A DNA stretch of 55,288 bases from Alistipes sp. GTDB lineage: Bacteria > Bacteroidota > Bacteroidia > Bacteroidales > Rikenellaceae. A program made the translations under genes and the position numbers. Below, piece by piece: positions 7,383 to 15,149 of the stretch (its first letter is position 1; each line of letters begins with the position of its first letter). Under the pieces are notes generated by a model. It saw nothing but the letters and a program-made list of their open reading frames with translations. It did not search any database and had not been told where the DNA came from. Location: the NCBI GenBank assembly GCA_020026335.1, contig JAHHQO010000014.1, forward strand, positions 1-55,288, given 5' to 3'.

Positions 7383-8282
7383 CTAACAATGGCTGAATTT
7401 TTCGAGATAACGGGTGATATATTCTTTCAATTCGGGGGATTCGATGATGTGAATGTCGTCCAAGAGACCGACAACAAAACGACCCACGCCTGCCATTCCG
7501 GCTACTTCGGTGTCGAGCAGCCACAGGTCGTGACCCAAAGGGCGGACATCCTTTTCCGCCTGGGGATACTCCTCGCAGAGCAGGTTGTAGGCCAGAACGC
7601 CCATTTCGAGTTTGACGGGATAGTGGACCTCGCCGTGCATTCTGAAGGCATCGATGAAGCCCTCCTTGTGTGCGGATTTGAACTGCCAGTCGTCCTCGGT
7701 GACTTCGACCGAGGAGATACGCGAGGTTTTGAAGATCTTGCAGACATTGTCCTGCGGGTCGTAGCACCACACCTGCACGTAGTTGGTCGTGAAAGCAAAG
7801 GGTTCTACCCTTCTGTCGCGCGTTGCACCGCCGTGTGCCGACTGATAACCACACAGCACGGCTTGTTTCTCGGTCTCTATGGCTTCGATGAGACGGTGCA
7901 CATTCGAGGCGTTCTTGCCGCGTACAACGGTGTTGGCCAGCGTCTTGTTGTCATAGACCGAGTAGAGCTTGCGTTTGAGATTCTGTTTGAGGAGGTTGGT
8001 GTCGTCGATGTTTTCGATGGCACTCTTCAGAATGACGGCCTCCTCTTCGGTGAAGTGGACCAACTGCGAGATGTCCTTGAAGTGGGGCGACTCCTTGTCG
8101 AGACGGATGCAATCGCCCGATTTCTTGATGACAAAGCCGGCTTCACGGAAGGTGTCGATGTAGCGGTAAATCGTTCGACGCGACATATCGAGACGCTCGG
8201 CGAGCTGATCGACATTGTAGGTCGTATTGGCCGTCAGCATCTTCATCAGACGCAATAGGCGTTCTAATTTGGGTTGGTCCAT
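7383..8282 (-). CDS. WYL-domain transcriptional regulator
   Basis: This 299-residue protein has an N-terminal winged helix-turn-helix (about residues 5-60, with DQLAERLDMSRRTIYRYID) of the type found in YafY/DeoR-like regulators. The middle and C-terminal part (about 125-290) match the WYL ligand-binding plus WCX arrangement, including VEPFAFTTNYVQVWCYDPQ, where WYL is replaced by the related VWCYD. Such proteins often sense nucleic-acid or nucleotide signals and control DNA-damage or defence genes. It lies downstream of dnaA with its own -7 element at 8380-8387. Its target is not evident. Confidence 0.9.
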   Translation of the reverse strand: MDQPKLERLLRLMKMLTANTTYNVDQLAERLDMSRRTIYRYIDTFREAGFVIKKSGDCIRLDKESPHFKDISQLVHFTEEEAVILKSAIENIDDTNLLKQNLKRKLYSVYDNKTLANTVVRGKNASNVHRLIEAIETEKQAVLCGYQSAHGGATRDRRVEPFAFTTNYVQVWCYDPQDNVCKIFKTSRISSVEVTEDDWQFKSAHKEGFIDAFRMHGEVHYPVKLEMGVLAYNLLCEEYPQAEKDVRPLGHDLWLLDTEVAGMAGVGRFVVGLLDDIHIIESPELKEYITRYLEKFSHC

Positions 8283-8379
8283 AGTGGTCGGTTATTTTTG
8301 ATGGGTGAGACTGAACGAAAGCCTTGAGAAATATTCCTTTGGAGGGCGTTTCTGCGTGCTAAAGTCCGAGCCTCAAATG

Positions 8380-8387
8380 CAAATATA
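8380..8387 (-). promoter_or_regulatory. putative -7 element for the WYL regulator
   Basis: The minus strand reads TATATTTG, an exact TAnnTTTG match about 95 bases before the start codon. The -33 TTG is not at the usual distance. It lies immediately after the dnaA terminator, which fits a new transcription unit. Confidence 0.5.
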
Positions 8388-8421
8388 CGAAAAAAGGTTG
8401 TGATGGAAAATCACAACCTTT
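8387..8421 (-). terminator. dnaA terminator
   Basis: AAAGGTTGTGA at 8393-8403 pairs perfectly with TCACAACCTTT at 8411-8421 around a seven-base loop. On the minus strand the stem runs into a row of T (complement of A at 8390-8395). It lies just past the dnaA stop at 8442. Confidence 0.9.
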
Positions 8422-8441
8422 CAATTCTTGTGGGTGCTGCC

Positions 8442-9857
8442 CTATTTCGACATGACCAACTTCTCGATTTCTTCGACCGTGTGGCGGAAATTCTTGTCTG
8501 TTTCAATCAGATTGCTCACCGCCTTGCACGAGTGCAATACCGTGGCGTGGTTTCTGCCGCCGATAGCCGCACCGATGGAGGTCAGCGGCGACTTGGTGTG
8601 CTGCTTGGCCAGATACATGGCTATCTGTCGAGCCTGTGCCACCTCGCGGGTACGTTCCGAGGAGTTCAGACGCGCCAAATCCACATTGAGGTAGTCGCAT
8701 ACCACCTCGATGATGTTCTCGATGGTAATCTCCTTCTGGGTAATCTGTACGTAGATTTTCAACACCTCTTTTGCCAATGACTTGGTAATCTTGCGACCCA
8801 GGTAGGCGGCGTGTGCCTTCAGTGAGGTCAGCGCACCTTCAATCTCACGCACATTGGCGGAGATATTGTCTGCCAGGTAGAGAATGACATCGTCGTTGAG
8901 CTGTATGCCCAGCTTCTGCGCCTTGGCACGGATAATCTTCACCTTCGTCTCGTAGTCGGGAATGTTGATGGGTGTCGATAATCCCCACTTGAATCGGGTC
9001 AGCAGGCGCTGCTCGATATCCTTCAACTCCACGGGCGGTTTATCCGAGGTGAGCACCAACTGCTTACCCGACAACTGCAAGTGGTTGAAGATGTTGAAGA
9101 AGGCGTTTTGAGTACCTGTCTTGCCCGTCAATTCCTGAATATCGTCGATAATCAACACGTCTATCATCTGATAGAAGTGAATGAAGTCGGGAATCTCACC
9201 GTTCTTGTAGGCGGTTTGGAACTGTGCCTGAAACTTGTTCATCGACACATACAACACCTGCAATTCGGGATGGCGTTCTCTTACCTCATGACCGATGGCC
9301 TGTACGATGTGGGTCTTTCCCAAACCCGAGTTACCGTATATATAAAGAGGGTTGAAGGGGTTGTTACCGGGAGAGACGGCCACCGACATACCTGCCGCAC
9401 GAGCCAATCGGTTGCAGTCGCCCTCGATGAAGGTCGAGAAGGTGAGTGACGAATTGAGCTGAGGGTCGATGATAATCTTCTTCAGACCGGGAATGACAAA
9501 CGGATTTTTGATGTTTGCTGTGTTGGTCTGGGTGTTGAAACGCGAAATCGCCGCCGTGTCTGCATTCGATGTGGCTGTTGTGTTGACAGTCACCGTGGCA
9601 CGGGGTACGGCATAGTGCAGACGGGTCTGCTGTCCGTAGAACTGAGTGATGATGGGTCTCAGGAAAGGAATGTAATTCTTTTCAATCTGTCGGACATAGC
9701 TTTCGTTAGGTACTCTCAGACGCAGGGTCGTACCATCAAATTCAAGCGGTTCGATAGGCTCGAACCACTTCTCAAACTCCTCGGAGCTGGTTTGTGTTTT
9801 GATACGTTCAAGGCAATTCTGCCATATCTCATTGTATGACTGAGAGTTCGTTGACAT
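8442..9857 (-). CDS. dnaA: chromosomal replication initiator DnaA
   Basis: At 471 residues this is a complete DnaA. Domain I is at the N-terminus (about 5-90), followed by a Thr/Asn-rich linker. The AAA+ domain contains Walker A GNSGLGKTH near residue 173 and Walker B DVLIIDDIQ near 236. The C-terminal domain IV carries the signature GAAIGGRNHATVLHS near 435, which binds DnaA boxes. It initiates replication by melting oriC. A consensus DnaA box lies 35 bases upstream, overlapping the likely promoter, suggesting autoregulation. No cluster of boxes that would mark oriC is visible nearby. Confidence 0.98.
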   Translation of the reverse strand: MSTNSQSYNEIWQNCLERIKTQTSSEEFEKWFEPIEPLEFDGTTLRLRVPNESYVRQIEKNYIPFLRPIITQFYGQQTRLHYAVPRATVTVNTTATSNADTAAISRFNTQTNTANIKNPFVIPGLKKIIIDPQLNSSLTFSTFIEGDCNRLARAAGMSVAVSPGNNPFNPLYIYGNSGLGKTHIVQAIGHEVRERHPELQVLYVSMNKFQAQFQTAYKNGEIPDFIHFYQMIDVLIIDDIQELTGKTGTQNAFFNIFNHLQLSGKQLVLTSDKPPVELKDIEQRLLTRFKWGLSTPINIPDYETKVKIIRAKAQKLGIQLNDDVILYLADNISANVREIEGALTSLKAHAAYLGRKITKSLAKEVLKIYVQITQKEITIENIIEVVCDYLNVDLARLNSSERTREVAQARQIAMYLAKQHTKSPLTSIGAAIGGRNHATVLHSCKAVSNLIETDKNFRHTVEEIEKLVMSK

Positions 9858-9891
9858 ATTAGGGAAATCGCTTTTTATGACGGTGCAAAGT

Positions 9892-9900
9892 TGTGAATAA
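9892..9900 (-). promoter_or_regulatory. DnaA box upstream of dnaA
   Basis: The minus strand reads TTATTCACA, an exact match to TTATNCACA. It touches a near-consensus -7 element (AACTTTG on the minus strand, 9886-9892), so binding could block dnaA transcription. Confidence 0.6.
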
Positions 9901-10211
9901 TTTTGTTAAAAAAACGGTCTCGGAGATGTTGCTAATCTCCTATTTTTTTATATAGACTACCAAAGTTATTAACATTCTTATGCAGAATCCCGACCGAAGC
10001 CAAATTTGCGCTTTCTCCCCAATCACCTCTTTCCGCCATCTGTCCTTTTTTTATAGGGCGACTGCCCGGTGTTCCCGATGCCTTAATTTCTGTTATTTTA
10101 TTCCGGTTTGCTATTCTTCATTGTAAAGAAAAACAGTCGCTGACCCATCGCCATAATTTGTGATTTTCCCAAAATTCGTGTTCCGGGAAACGATAGTTTA
10201 ACACTTCTGCC
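9901..10211. other. dnaA-mutase intergenic region
   Basis: The two genes diverge across about 430 bases. The stretch holds the DnaA box at its left side, a hairpin TAGGGCGACTGCCC at 10054-10067 preceded by a T-run, and the mutase promoter at its right side. I see no gene in it and only weak additional DnaA-box-like words (for example near 9980). Confidence 0.6.
10054..10067. repeat. small hairpin TAGGGCGACTGCCC
   Basis: GGGC pairs with GCCC around GACT... in the same arrangement as the hairpin at 2066-2081, but with one T-A pair replaced by C-G. The change preserves pairing. Confidence 0.5.
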
Positions 10212-10242
10212 TTGAAAATTACGTTTTAATTTACTATATTTG
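10212..10242 (+). promoter_or_regulatory. Bacteroidetes-type promoter of the mutase
   Basis: TTG at 10212-10214 and TATATTTG at 10235-10242 are separated by 20 bases, a near-ideal match to the Bacteroidetes housekeeping promoter. The leader would be about 40 bases. Confidence 0.85.
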
Positions 10243-10287
10243 CGTATAGAAACTATAAATAAATAACTATAAAGCAAAAAACTTATT

Positions 10288-12030
10288 ATGGCAAACGAAG
10301 TTGATGAAAAGGTTTTGAGCAAAGCTCAATCCTGGCTCGACGGCAATTACGACGAGGAGACAAAGAAGCAGGTGAAATACCTCATGGAGAACGATCCCAA
10401 GGAGTTGGTCGAGAGTTTCTATAAGGATTTGGAGTTCGGTACGGGTGGTCTGCGCGGTATCATGGGCGTTGGTTCCAACCGTATGAACATCTACACCGTA
10501 GGTGCTGCCACTCAGGGTCTCTCGAACTACCTGAAGAAAAATTTCGAGGGGCAGGAGGTACGTGTTGCCGTAGCACACGACAGCCGTAACAACTCACGCC
10601 GTTTTGCAGAGGATGTTGCCGACATCTTCGCCTCTAACGGTTTCACCGTATTCCTGTTCGACGCTCTGCGCCCCACTCCCGAGTTGAGCTTCGCCATCCG
10701 CGAGCTGAAGTGTCAGTCGGGTGTTGTGGTTACCGCATCGCACAACCCCAAGGAGTACAACGGTTACAAGGCTTACTGGACCGATGGTGCACAGGTGACC
10801 TCTCCCCACGATAAGAACATTATCGCCGAGGTAGCCAAGATTACCAATGTAGATATGGTTCAGCGTGGCAAGAACAAGGAGAACATCACCATTCTCGATG
10901 AGAAGTTCGATGAGATTTATCTGGAGCGTATCCATGCTCTCTCGCTGTCGCCCGACTGCGTGAAGAAGCACCACGACATGAAGATTGTTTACTCGCCCAT
11001 GCACGGTGCCGGTGTACGTTTGGTTCCTGCATCGTTGAAGAAGTTTGGTTTCACCAATGTCATCATGGTTCCCGAGCAGTCGATTGTAGATGGTAACTTC
11101 CCCACTGTCGAGTCTCCCAACCCCGAGGAGCGCAAGACCATGGCCATGGCTATCGAGCTGGGTGCCAAGGAGGGTGCTGACCTCGTTATGGCTACCGACC
11201 CCGACTCCGACCGTATCGGTTTGGCACTGCGCAACAAGAAGGGCGAGTATGTGCTCCTGAACGGTAACCAGACTTTGGCGCTGCTGTTGAGCTATCAGCT
11301 GACCCGTTGGGCAGAGCTGGGCAAGTTGGACGGCAACCAGTATGTGGTAAAGACCATCGTTACATCGCAGATGGCCAACACCGTGGCAGCTCACTTTGGT
11401 GTGAAGTGCTACGACTGTCTGACCGGTTTCAAGTATATCGCCAAGATTATCCGCGAGAACGAGGGCAAGACACAGTATATCGGTGGCGGTGAGGAGTCGT
11501 TCGGCTACCTCGCAGGCGACTATGTACGCGATAAAGATGCCGTTTCGGCTTGTTCGATGGCTGCCGAGGCTGCCGCATGGGCTATGGATACCATGGGCCT
11601 CACCCTCTATGAGTGGTTGCAGCAGTTGTATGTGAAGTACGGATTCTTCCTCGAGGGTCTGGTTCCCGTTGTCCGCAAGGGTAAGGAGGGTGCCGAGCTG
11701 ATTCAGAAGATGATGATGGACTTCCGTGCCAATCCTCCCAAGACCATCGTTGGTTCGAAGGTGGTTAAGATTAACGATTTCCAGTCGTTGGAGCAGCTTG
11801 ACGTCCTGACCGGCAAGAAGACGCCCATCGAGCAGGATAGCAGCAATGTACTCCAGTGGTTCACCGAGGACGGTACTACCGTATCGGTTCGTCCTTCGGG
11901 TACAGAGCCCAAGATTAAGTTCTACTTCGGTGTGAAGGCCGACTTGAAGTCTGTCGAGGACTACGACAAGGTACACGCCGAGTTGGCTGCCAAGATTGAG
12001 GCCATCAAGAAGGACTTGAATCTGATTTAA
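10288..12030 (+). CDS. phospho-sugar mutase (phosphoglucomutase/phosphomannomutase)
   Basis: This 580-residue protein is a full-length alpha-D-phosphohexomutase. The catalytic phosphoserine loop TASHNPKEYNG begins near residue 150, the metal-binding loop DPDSDRIG near 307, the sugar-binding loop GGGEESFGY near 399, and the phosphate-binding loop RPSGTEPKIKFY near 535. It interconverts sugar 1- and 6-phosphates in the cytoplasm, feeding glycogen, envelope sugar and glycolytic pools. The length is that of the PgcA-like branch, so glucose is the likelier substrate than mannose. It is a single gene with a strong promoter and terminator. Its codon use looks like that of a highly expressed gene. 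Confidence 0.95.
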   Translation: MANEVDEKVLSKAQSWLDGNYDEETKKQVKYLMENDPKELVESFYKDLEFGTGGLRGIMGVGSNRMNIYTVGAATQGLSNYLKKNFEGQEVRVAVAHDSRNNSRRFAEDVADIFASNGFTVFLFDALRPTPELSFAIRELKCQSGVVVTASHNPKEYNGYKAYWTDGAQVTSPHDKNIIAEVAKITNVDMVQRGKNKENITILDEKFDEIYLERIHALSLSPDCVKKHHDMKIVYSPMHGAGVRLVPASLKKFGFTNVIMVPEQSIVDGNFPTVESPNPEERKTMAMAIELGAKEGADLVMATDPDSDRIGLALRNKKGEYVLLNGNQTLALLLSYQLTRWAELGKLDGNQYVVKTIVTSQMANTVAAHFGVKCYDCLTGFKYIAKIIRENEGKTQYIGGGEESFGYLAGDYVRDKDAVSACSMAAEAAAWAMDTMGLTLYEWLQQLYVKYGFFLEGLVPVVRKGKEGAELIQKMMMDFRANPPKTIVGSKVVKINDFQSLEQLDVLTGKKTPIEQDSSNVLQWFTEDGTTVSVRPSGTEPKIKFYFGVKADLKSVEDYDKVHAELAAKIEAIKKDLNLI

Positions 12031-12048
12031 TCCATCGTAAAATACAAA

Positions 12049-12067
12049 CGGGCTTACGATAAGCCCG
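12049..12067 (+). other. short hairpin after the mutase
   Basis: CGGGCTTA at 12049-12056 pairs with TAAGCCCG at 12060-12067 around a three-base loop. It lies between the stop codon and the main terminator and may protect the transcript end. Confidence 0.5.
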
Positions 12068-12075
12068 ATAAGCAA

Positions 12076-12111
12076 CCGAGCCGTGAGACAAACTCACGGC
12101 TCGGTTTTTTT
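12076..12111 (+). terminator. strong terminator of the mutase gene
   Basis: A perfect 12-base-pair stem (12076-12087 with 12093-12104) with a five-base loop is followed by seven T at 12105-12111. It separates the mutase from the convergent menaquinone operon. Confidence 0.95.
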
Positions 12112-12115
12112 GTTC

Positions 12116-12137
12116 GGGTAGGGGAAGCTACCCTATT
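12116..12137. repeat. hairpin related to TAGGG/CTACCC element
   Basis: GGGTAG at 12116-12121 pairs with CTACCC at 12128-12133, followed by TATT. The outer sequence resembles the element at 2065-2083, but the loop differs. It lies immediately downstream of menE. Confidence 0.4.
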
Positions 12138-12141
12138 AATG

Positions 12142-13266
12142 TCATTTTCTTTCTTCCAAATTCTGTGGAGTCGGGATTATTTTTCCCTTCTCTCTGGCAA
12201 GCGAACGGCAGGATGCGCGGTCGATTTTGCCGTTCTCGGTCATGGGGATATTGCCGACAACAAAGATGTGCTTCGGACACCAGTAAGGAGGAAGCACCGT
12301 CTCCATTTGTCGGTGAAGCTCCTGTATGTCGCGACACTCGGTGAGCAACAAAGTCACGGCTTCGCCCAACCGCGGGTCGGGAATAGAGGTGACGGCAAAC
12401 GGAGTGGAGAGCATGCCCTTCAACAGTCGTTCCACCTCCTCGATGTGTATCTTCACTCCACCGCTGTTGATGACATTGTCTTTGCGCCCCACCACCGAGA
12501 AACTTTGGTCGCTGTGGAGTCTTACGATGTCGTTGGTGTGCAACGGATGTAGGGTCAGTGCGGGGGCATTGATAATCAGTGCTCCGTCCTCGTCTTGCGA
12601 GAGTGTGATGCCCTTGAAAGGGGTGTAGCACTCACCGGCAGATGTTCCATTGAGCGGACGCAGGGCGATGTGTGAGAGGGTCTCCGTCATGCCGTAAGTG
12701 GAATAGACCGCACAATGAAGTCCGGCGGTCATCTGCTGTAAGGCATCATCGACAGCACCGCCACCGATGATGACCTTCTCGGTGCGGTCGAGTCGCGAAC
12801 GCTCCGTGTCGTTTTGCAGGGTGTTGTAGAGTTGCAGGGGTACCATCGCCACAAATGTGACCCTCTCCCGGACATCGGAAAAGGGATGCCCCGATGCAGG
12901 GCGCAAAAACAACTCCATGCCTGCTACCAACGAGCGCACGACCATCATCATCGCACCTATATATTTCAGATTCATGCACAGCAGTGCCGTGTCCGTCTCT
13001 CCCAGCGAGAGATGCTCACAGGTCATGCGTGCACTCTCCATCATGCGCCGTTTGCTCACCTCCAGGGCTTTGGGCTTTCCTGTCGAACCCGAGGTGTGCA
13101 CCGTGAGGGTCTCCGACGGGGAGAACCACTCGTGGAGGAACCGATAGAGGTCGGCTTCTGCGGATGTCCCCTCACAGCCCCCTGCGGCATGGATTTCCGC
13201 AATGACGGCAGCGTCTATCCGTCGGCCGTTGTAACGGAGATATTGTTCCCCTATGGAGAGTTTCAT
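12142..13266 (-). CDS. menE: o-succinylbenzoate-CoA ligase MenE
   Basis: I place the start at the ATG at 13266, which overlaps the menC stop by four bases (ATGA); longer in-frame extension runs inside menC. The 374-residue protein is an acyl-adenylate ligase: P-loop HTSGSTGKPKALE, the STYGMTET region, and the core motif VVGRKDNVINSGGVKIH, with the C-terminal lysine region GKIDRAS. It activates o-succinylbenzoate with ATP and CoA in menaquinone synthesis. It is shorter than typical MenE (about 450-480), mainly at the N-terminus, as seen in Bacteroidales. It is the last gene of the men operon. Confidence 0.93.
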   Translation of the reverse strand: MKLSIGEQYLRYNGRRIDAAVIAEIHAAGGCEGTSAEADLYRFLHEWFSPSETLTVHTSGSTGKPKALEVSKRRMMESARMTCEHLSLGETDTALLCMNLKYIGAMMMVVRSLVAGMELFLRPASGHPFSDVRERVTFVAMVPLQLYNTLQNDTERSRLDRTEKVIIGGGAVDDALQQMTAGLHCAVYSTYGMTETLSHIALRPLNGTSAGECYTPFKGITLSQDEDGALIINAPALTLHPLHTNDIVRLHSDQSFSVVGRKDNVINSGGVKIHIEEVERLLKGMLSTPFAVTSIPDPRLGEAVTLLLTECRDIQELHRQMETVLPPYWCPKHIFVVGNIPMTENGKIDRASCRSLAREKGKIIPTPQNLEERK

Positions 13267-14291
13267 CGTTTGTTGTACCATAGGCAGTCTCCCGATATTT
13301 GCAGGGGCATGGGCGTGTTGTCGGTGAACAAAGCCCCCGTGCCCAAACCTTGTGGCATGGGGTTGGAAAGGGTGGCACACCACTGGGCAATGGCGTTGAG
13401 TCCGATGTTGGACTCCAAAGCCGAAGTTATCCACCAGCCTATGCCCAATCGCTCGGCCTGTGCAATCCACTCCTCCGCGCCACGGATTCCTCCGTGCAAC
13501 GAGGGTTTGAGAATGATGTATTGGGGGCGGATATGCTCCAACAGGCGGCGTTTGCCCTCCAAGGTATTGTAGCCGATAAGCTCCTCATCAAGGGCTATCG
13601 GAAGCGGAGACTCGGCAGTCAGTCGTGCCATCGCGTCCCACTGTCCTGCCCGAATGGGCTGTTCGATGGAGTGTAAATCCAACTCTGAGAGGAGTTGCAA
13701 CTTACGGAGGGCATCATCGGGAGAGAAAGCACCGTTGGCATCGACACGCAGTTCTATTTTCTCCTTGGGGAAATGACTGCGGATAAAGCGGAGCAACGAC
13801 AACTCCTTCTCAAAGTCTATCGCGCCGATTTTGAGTTTGATACAGCGGAAACCTGCGGCGATTTTCTCCTCTATACGGGCATACATCTCCTCGTAGGTGC
13901 CCATCCATATCAGACCGTTAATTGGTATGCCTGCCAGACCTTGCGAGAAGGGGGTGTCCCACAGAGCGGTATCCCCCACTTCGAAATGACGCAGAGCGGT
14001 CTCCAGTCCGAAGAGCATCGAGGGGTAATCGCGCAGCGCGTCGTAGTCGATGATTCCGCCCCGTTGTTCGAAGTCGTCACACACGCGGCGCAGGATTTGT
14101 TCGTAGTCGGGGAGGTCGTCACAACTGAGTTGTGGCAGGGGGGCGCACTCTCCCACCCCCTCGCGACCCGGATAGTCGGGTGACGAGAGGTGGAGGTACC
14201 ATATTTTGCGCGTCAGATATACACCGCGTGAAGTACCTGCCGGTTGCTTGAAGTGCAACAGGCGGGGTTCAATGTCTATCTTGCAATTCAT
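13263..14291 (-). CDS. menC: o-succinylbenzoate synthase MenC
   Basis: I choose the ATG at 14291; a GTG at 14309 is an alternative. The 342-residue protein is an enolase-superfamily enzyme. Visible active-site parts are the Lys pair in IKLKIGA, the metal ligand in LRVDANGAF, the acidic residue in SIEQPI and the DEEL motif, plus ILKPSLHGG. It dehydrates SHCHC to o-succinylbenzoate. It lies between menB (about 30 bases upstream) and menE (4-base overlap), so the step order and gene order agree. Confidence 0.94.
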   Translation of the reverse strand: MNCKIDIEPRLLHFKQPAGTSRGVYLTRKIWYLHLSSPDYPGREGVGECAPLPQLSCDDLPDYEQILRRVCDDFEQRGGIIDYDALRDYPSMLFGLETALRHFEVGDTALWDTPFSQGLAGIPINGLIWMGTYEEMYARIEEKIAAGFRCIKLKIGAIDFEKELSLLRFIRSHFPKEKIELRVDANGAFSPDDALRKLQLLSELDLHSIEQPIRAGQWDAMARLTAESPLPIALDEELIGYNTLEGKRRLLEHIRPQYIILKPSLHGGIRGAEEWIAQAERLGIGWWITSALESNIGLNAIAQWCATLSNPMPQGLGTGALFTDNTPMPLQISGDCLWYNKR

Positions 14292-14321
14292 TGCTGTGTG
14301 GTTTGCCACAGCTCCCTTCTG

Positions 14322-15146
14322 TTAAGGGAACTTGGGGTATTGCTTGAAATTAGGTTTGCGTTTCTCAAGGAAGGCATTTTTACCCTCCTGAGCCTCATCG
14401 GTGAGGTAATAGAGCAGTGTGGCATCGCCTGCCAACTCCTGAATACCTGCCTGACCGTCAAGTTCGGCATTGAGACCGGCCTTAATCATACGCAGAGCCA
14501 GGGGGCTGAGCTGCATCATCTCCTCTGCCCATGCCACATACTCGTCCTCGAGCTGGTCGAGAGGTACAACCTTGTTCACCAGACCCATGTCGAGAGCCTC
14601 CTGTGCGTTGTACTTGCGACAGAGGAACCAAATCTCGCGAGCTTTCTTCTGACCTACGACACGTGCCATGTACGAAGCACCGAAGCCGGCATCGAAGCTG
14701 CCCACACGCGGACCTGTCTGTCCGAATATGGCATTCTCCGAGGCGATGCTCAAGTCGCAAACCACATGGAGCACATGACCTCCGCCGATGGCAAAACCGT
14801 TGACGGCGGCGATGACGGGTTTGGGTATACTGCGAATCTGCTTCTGTACATCGAGGACGCTCAAACGGGGAACACCGTCCTTGCCGATGTAGCCGCCGCG
14901 ACCCTTCACATTCTGGTCGCCACCCGAGCAGAAAGCCTTGTCACCTGCACCGGTGAGTACCACAACATCGATGTTCGAGTCCTCACGGCAGATGCGCAGG
15001 GCATCGCTCATCTCGGCGGTTGTGGTCGGGGTGAAGGCGTTGCGGTAACGCTCGCGGTTGATGGTGATACGGGCAATGCCGTTATAGTAATCAAAAAGGA
15101 TGTCTTCGTACTCTTTGATTGTTGTCCATTCTCTTTTGGTTGCCAT
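14322..15146 (-). CDS. menB: 1,4-dihydroxy-2-naphthoyl-CoA synthase MenB
   Basis: This 274-residue crotonase-fold protein has the MenB-specific pattern AFCSGGDQNVKG (oxyanion-hole region) and VNGFAIGGGHVL, followed by FGQTGPRVGSFDAGFG, which in the family contributes the catalytic Asp. It closes the naphthoate ring of o-succinylbenzoyl-CoA to make DHNA-CoA. The C-terminus KPNFKQYPKFP is the typical MenB tail. It follows menD by three bases and is clearly co-transcribed. Confidence 0.97.
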   Translation of the reverse strand: MATKREWTTIKEYEDILFDYYNGIARITINRERYRNAFTPTTTAEMSDALRICREDSNIDVVVLTGAGDKAFCSGGDQNVKGRGGYIGKDGVPRLSVLDVQKQIRSIPKPVIAAVNGFAIGGGHVLHVVCDLSIASENAIFGQTGPRVGSFDAGFGASYMARVVGQKKAREIWFLCRKYNAQEALDMGLVNKVVPLDQLEDEYVAWAEEMMQLSPLALRMIKAGLNAELDGQAGIQELAGDATLLYYLTDEAQEGKNAFLEKRKPNFKQYPKFP

Positions 15147-15149
15147 AAT

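Noticed and set aside
10098..10322. Minus-strand open frame before the mutase
   Set aside because: It is AT-rich, overlaps the mutase promoter and start, and resembles no protein.
13267..13470. Long N-terminal extension of MenE
   Set aside because: The extra residues are encoded inside menC and have no ligase similarity; the ATG at 13266 gives the classic four-base overlap.
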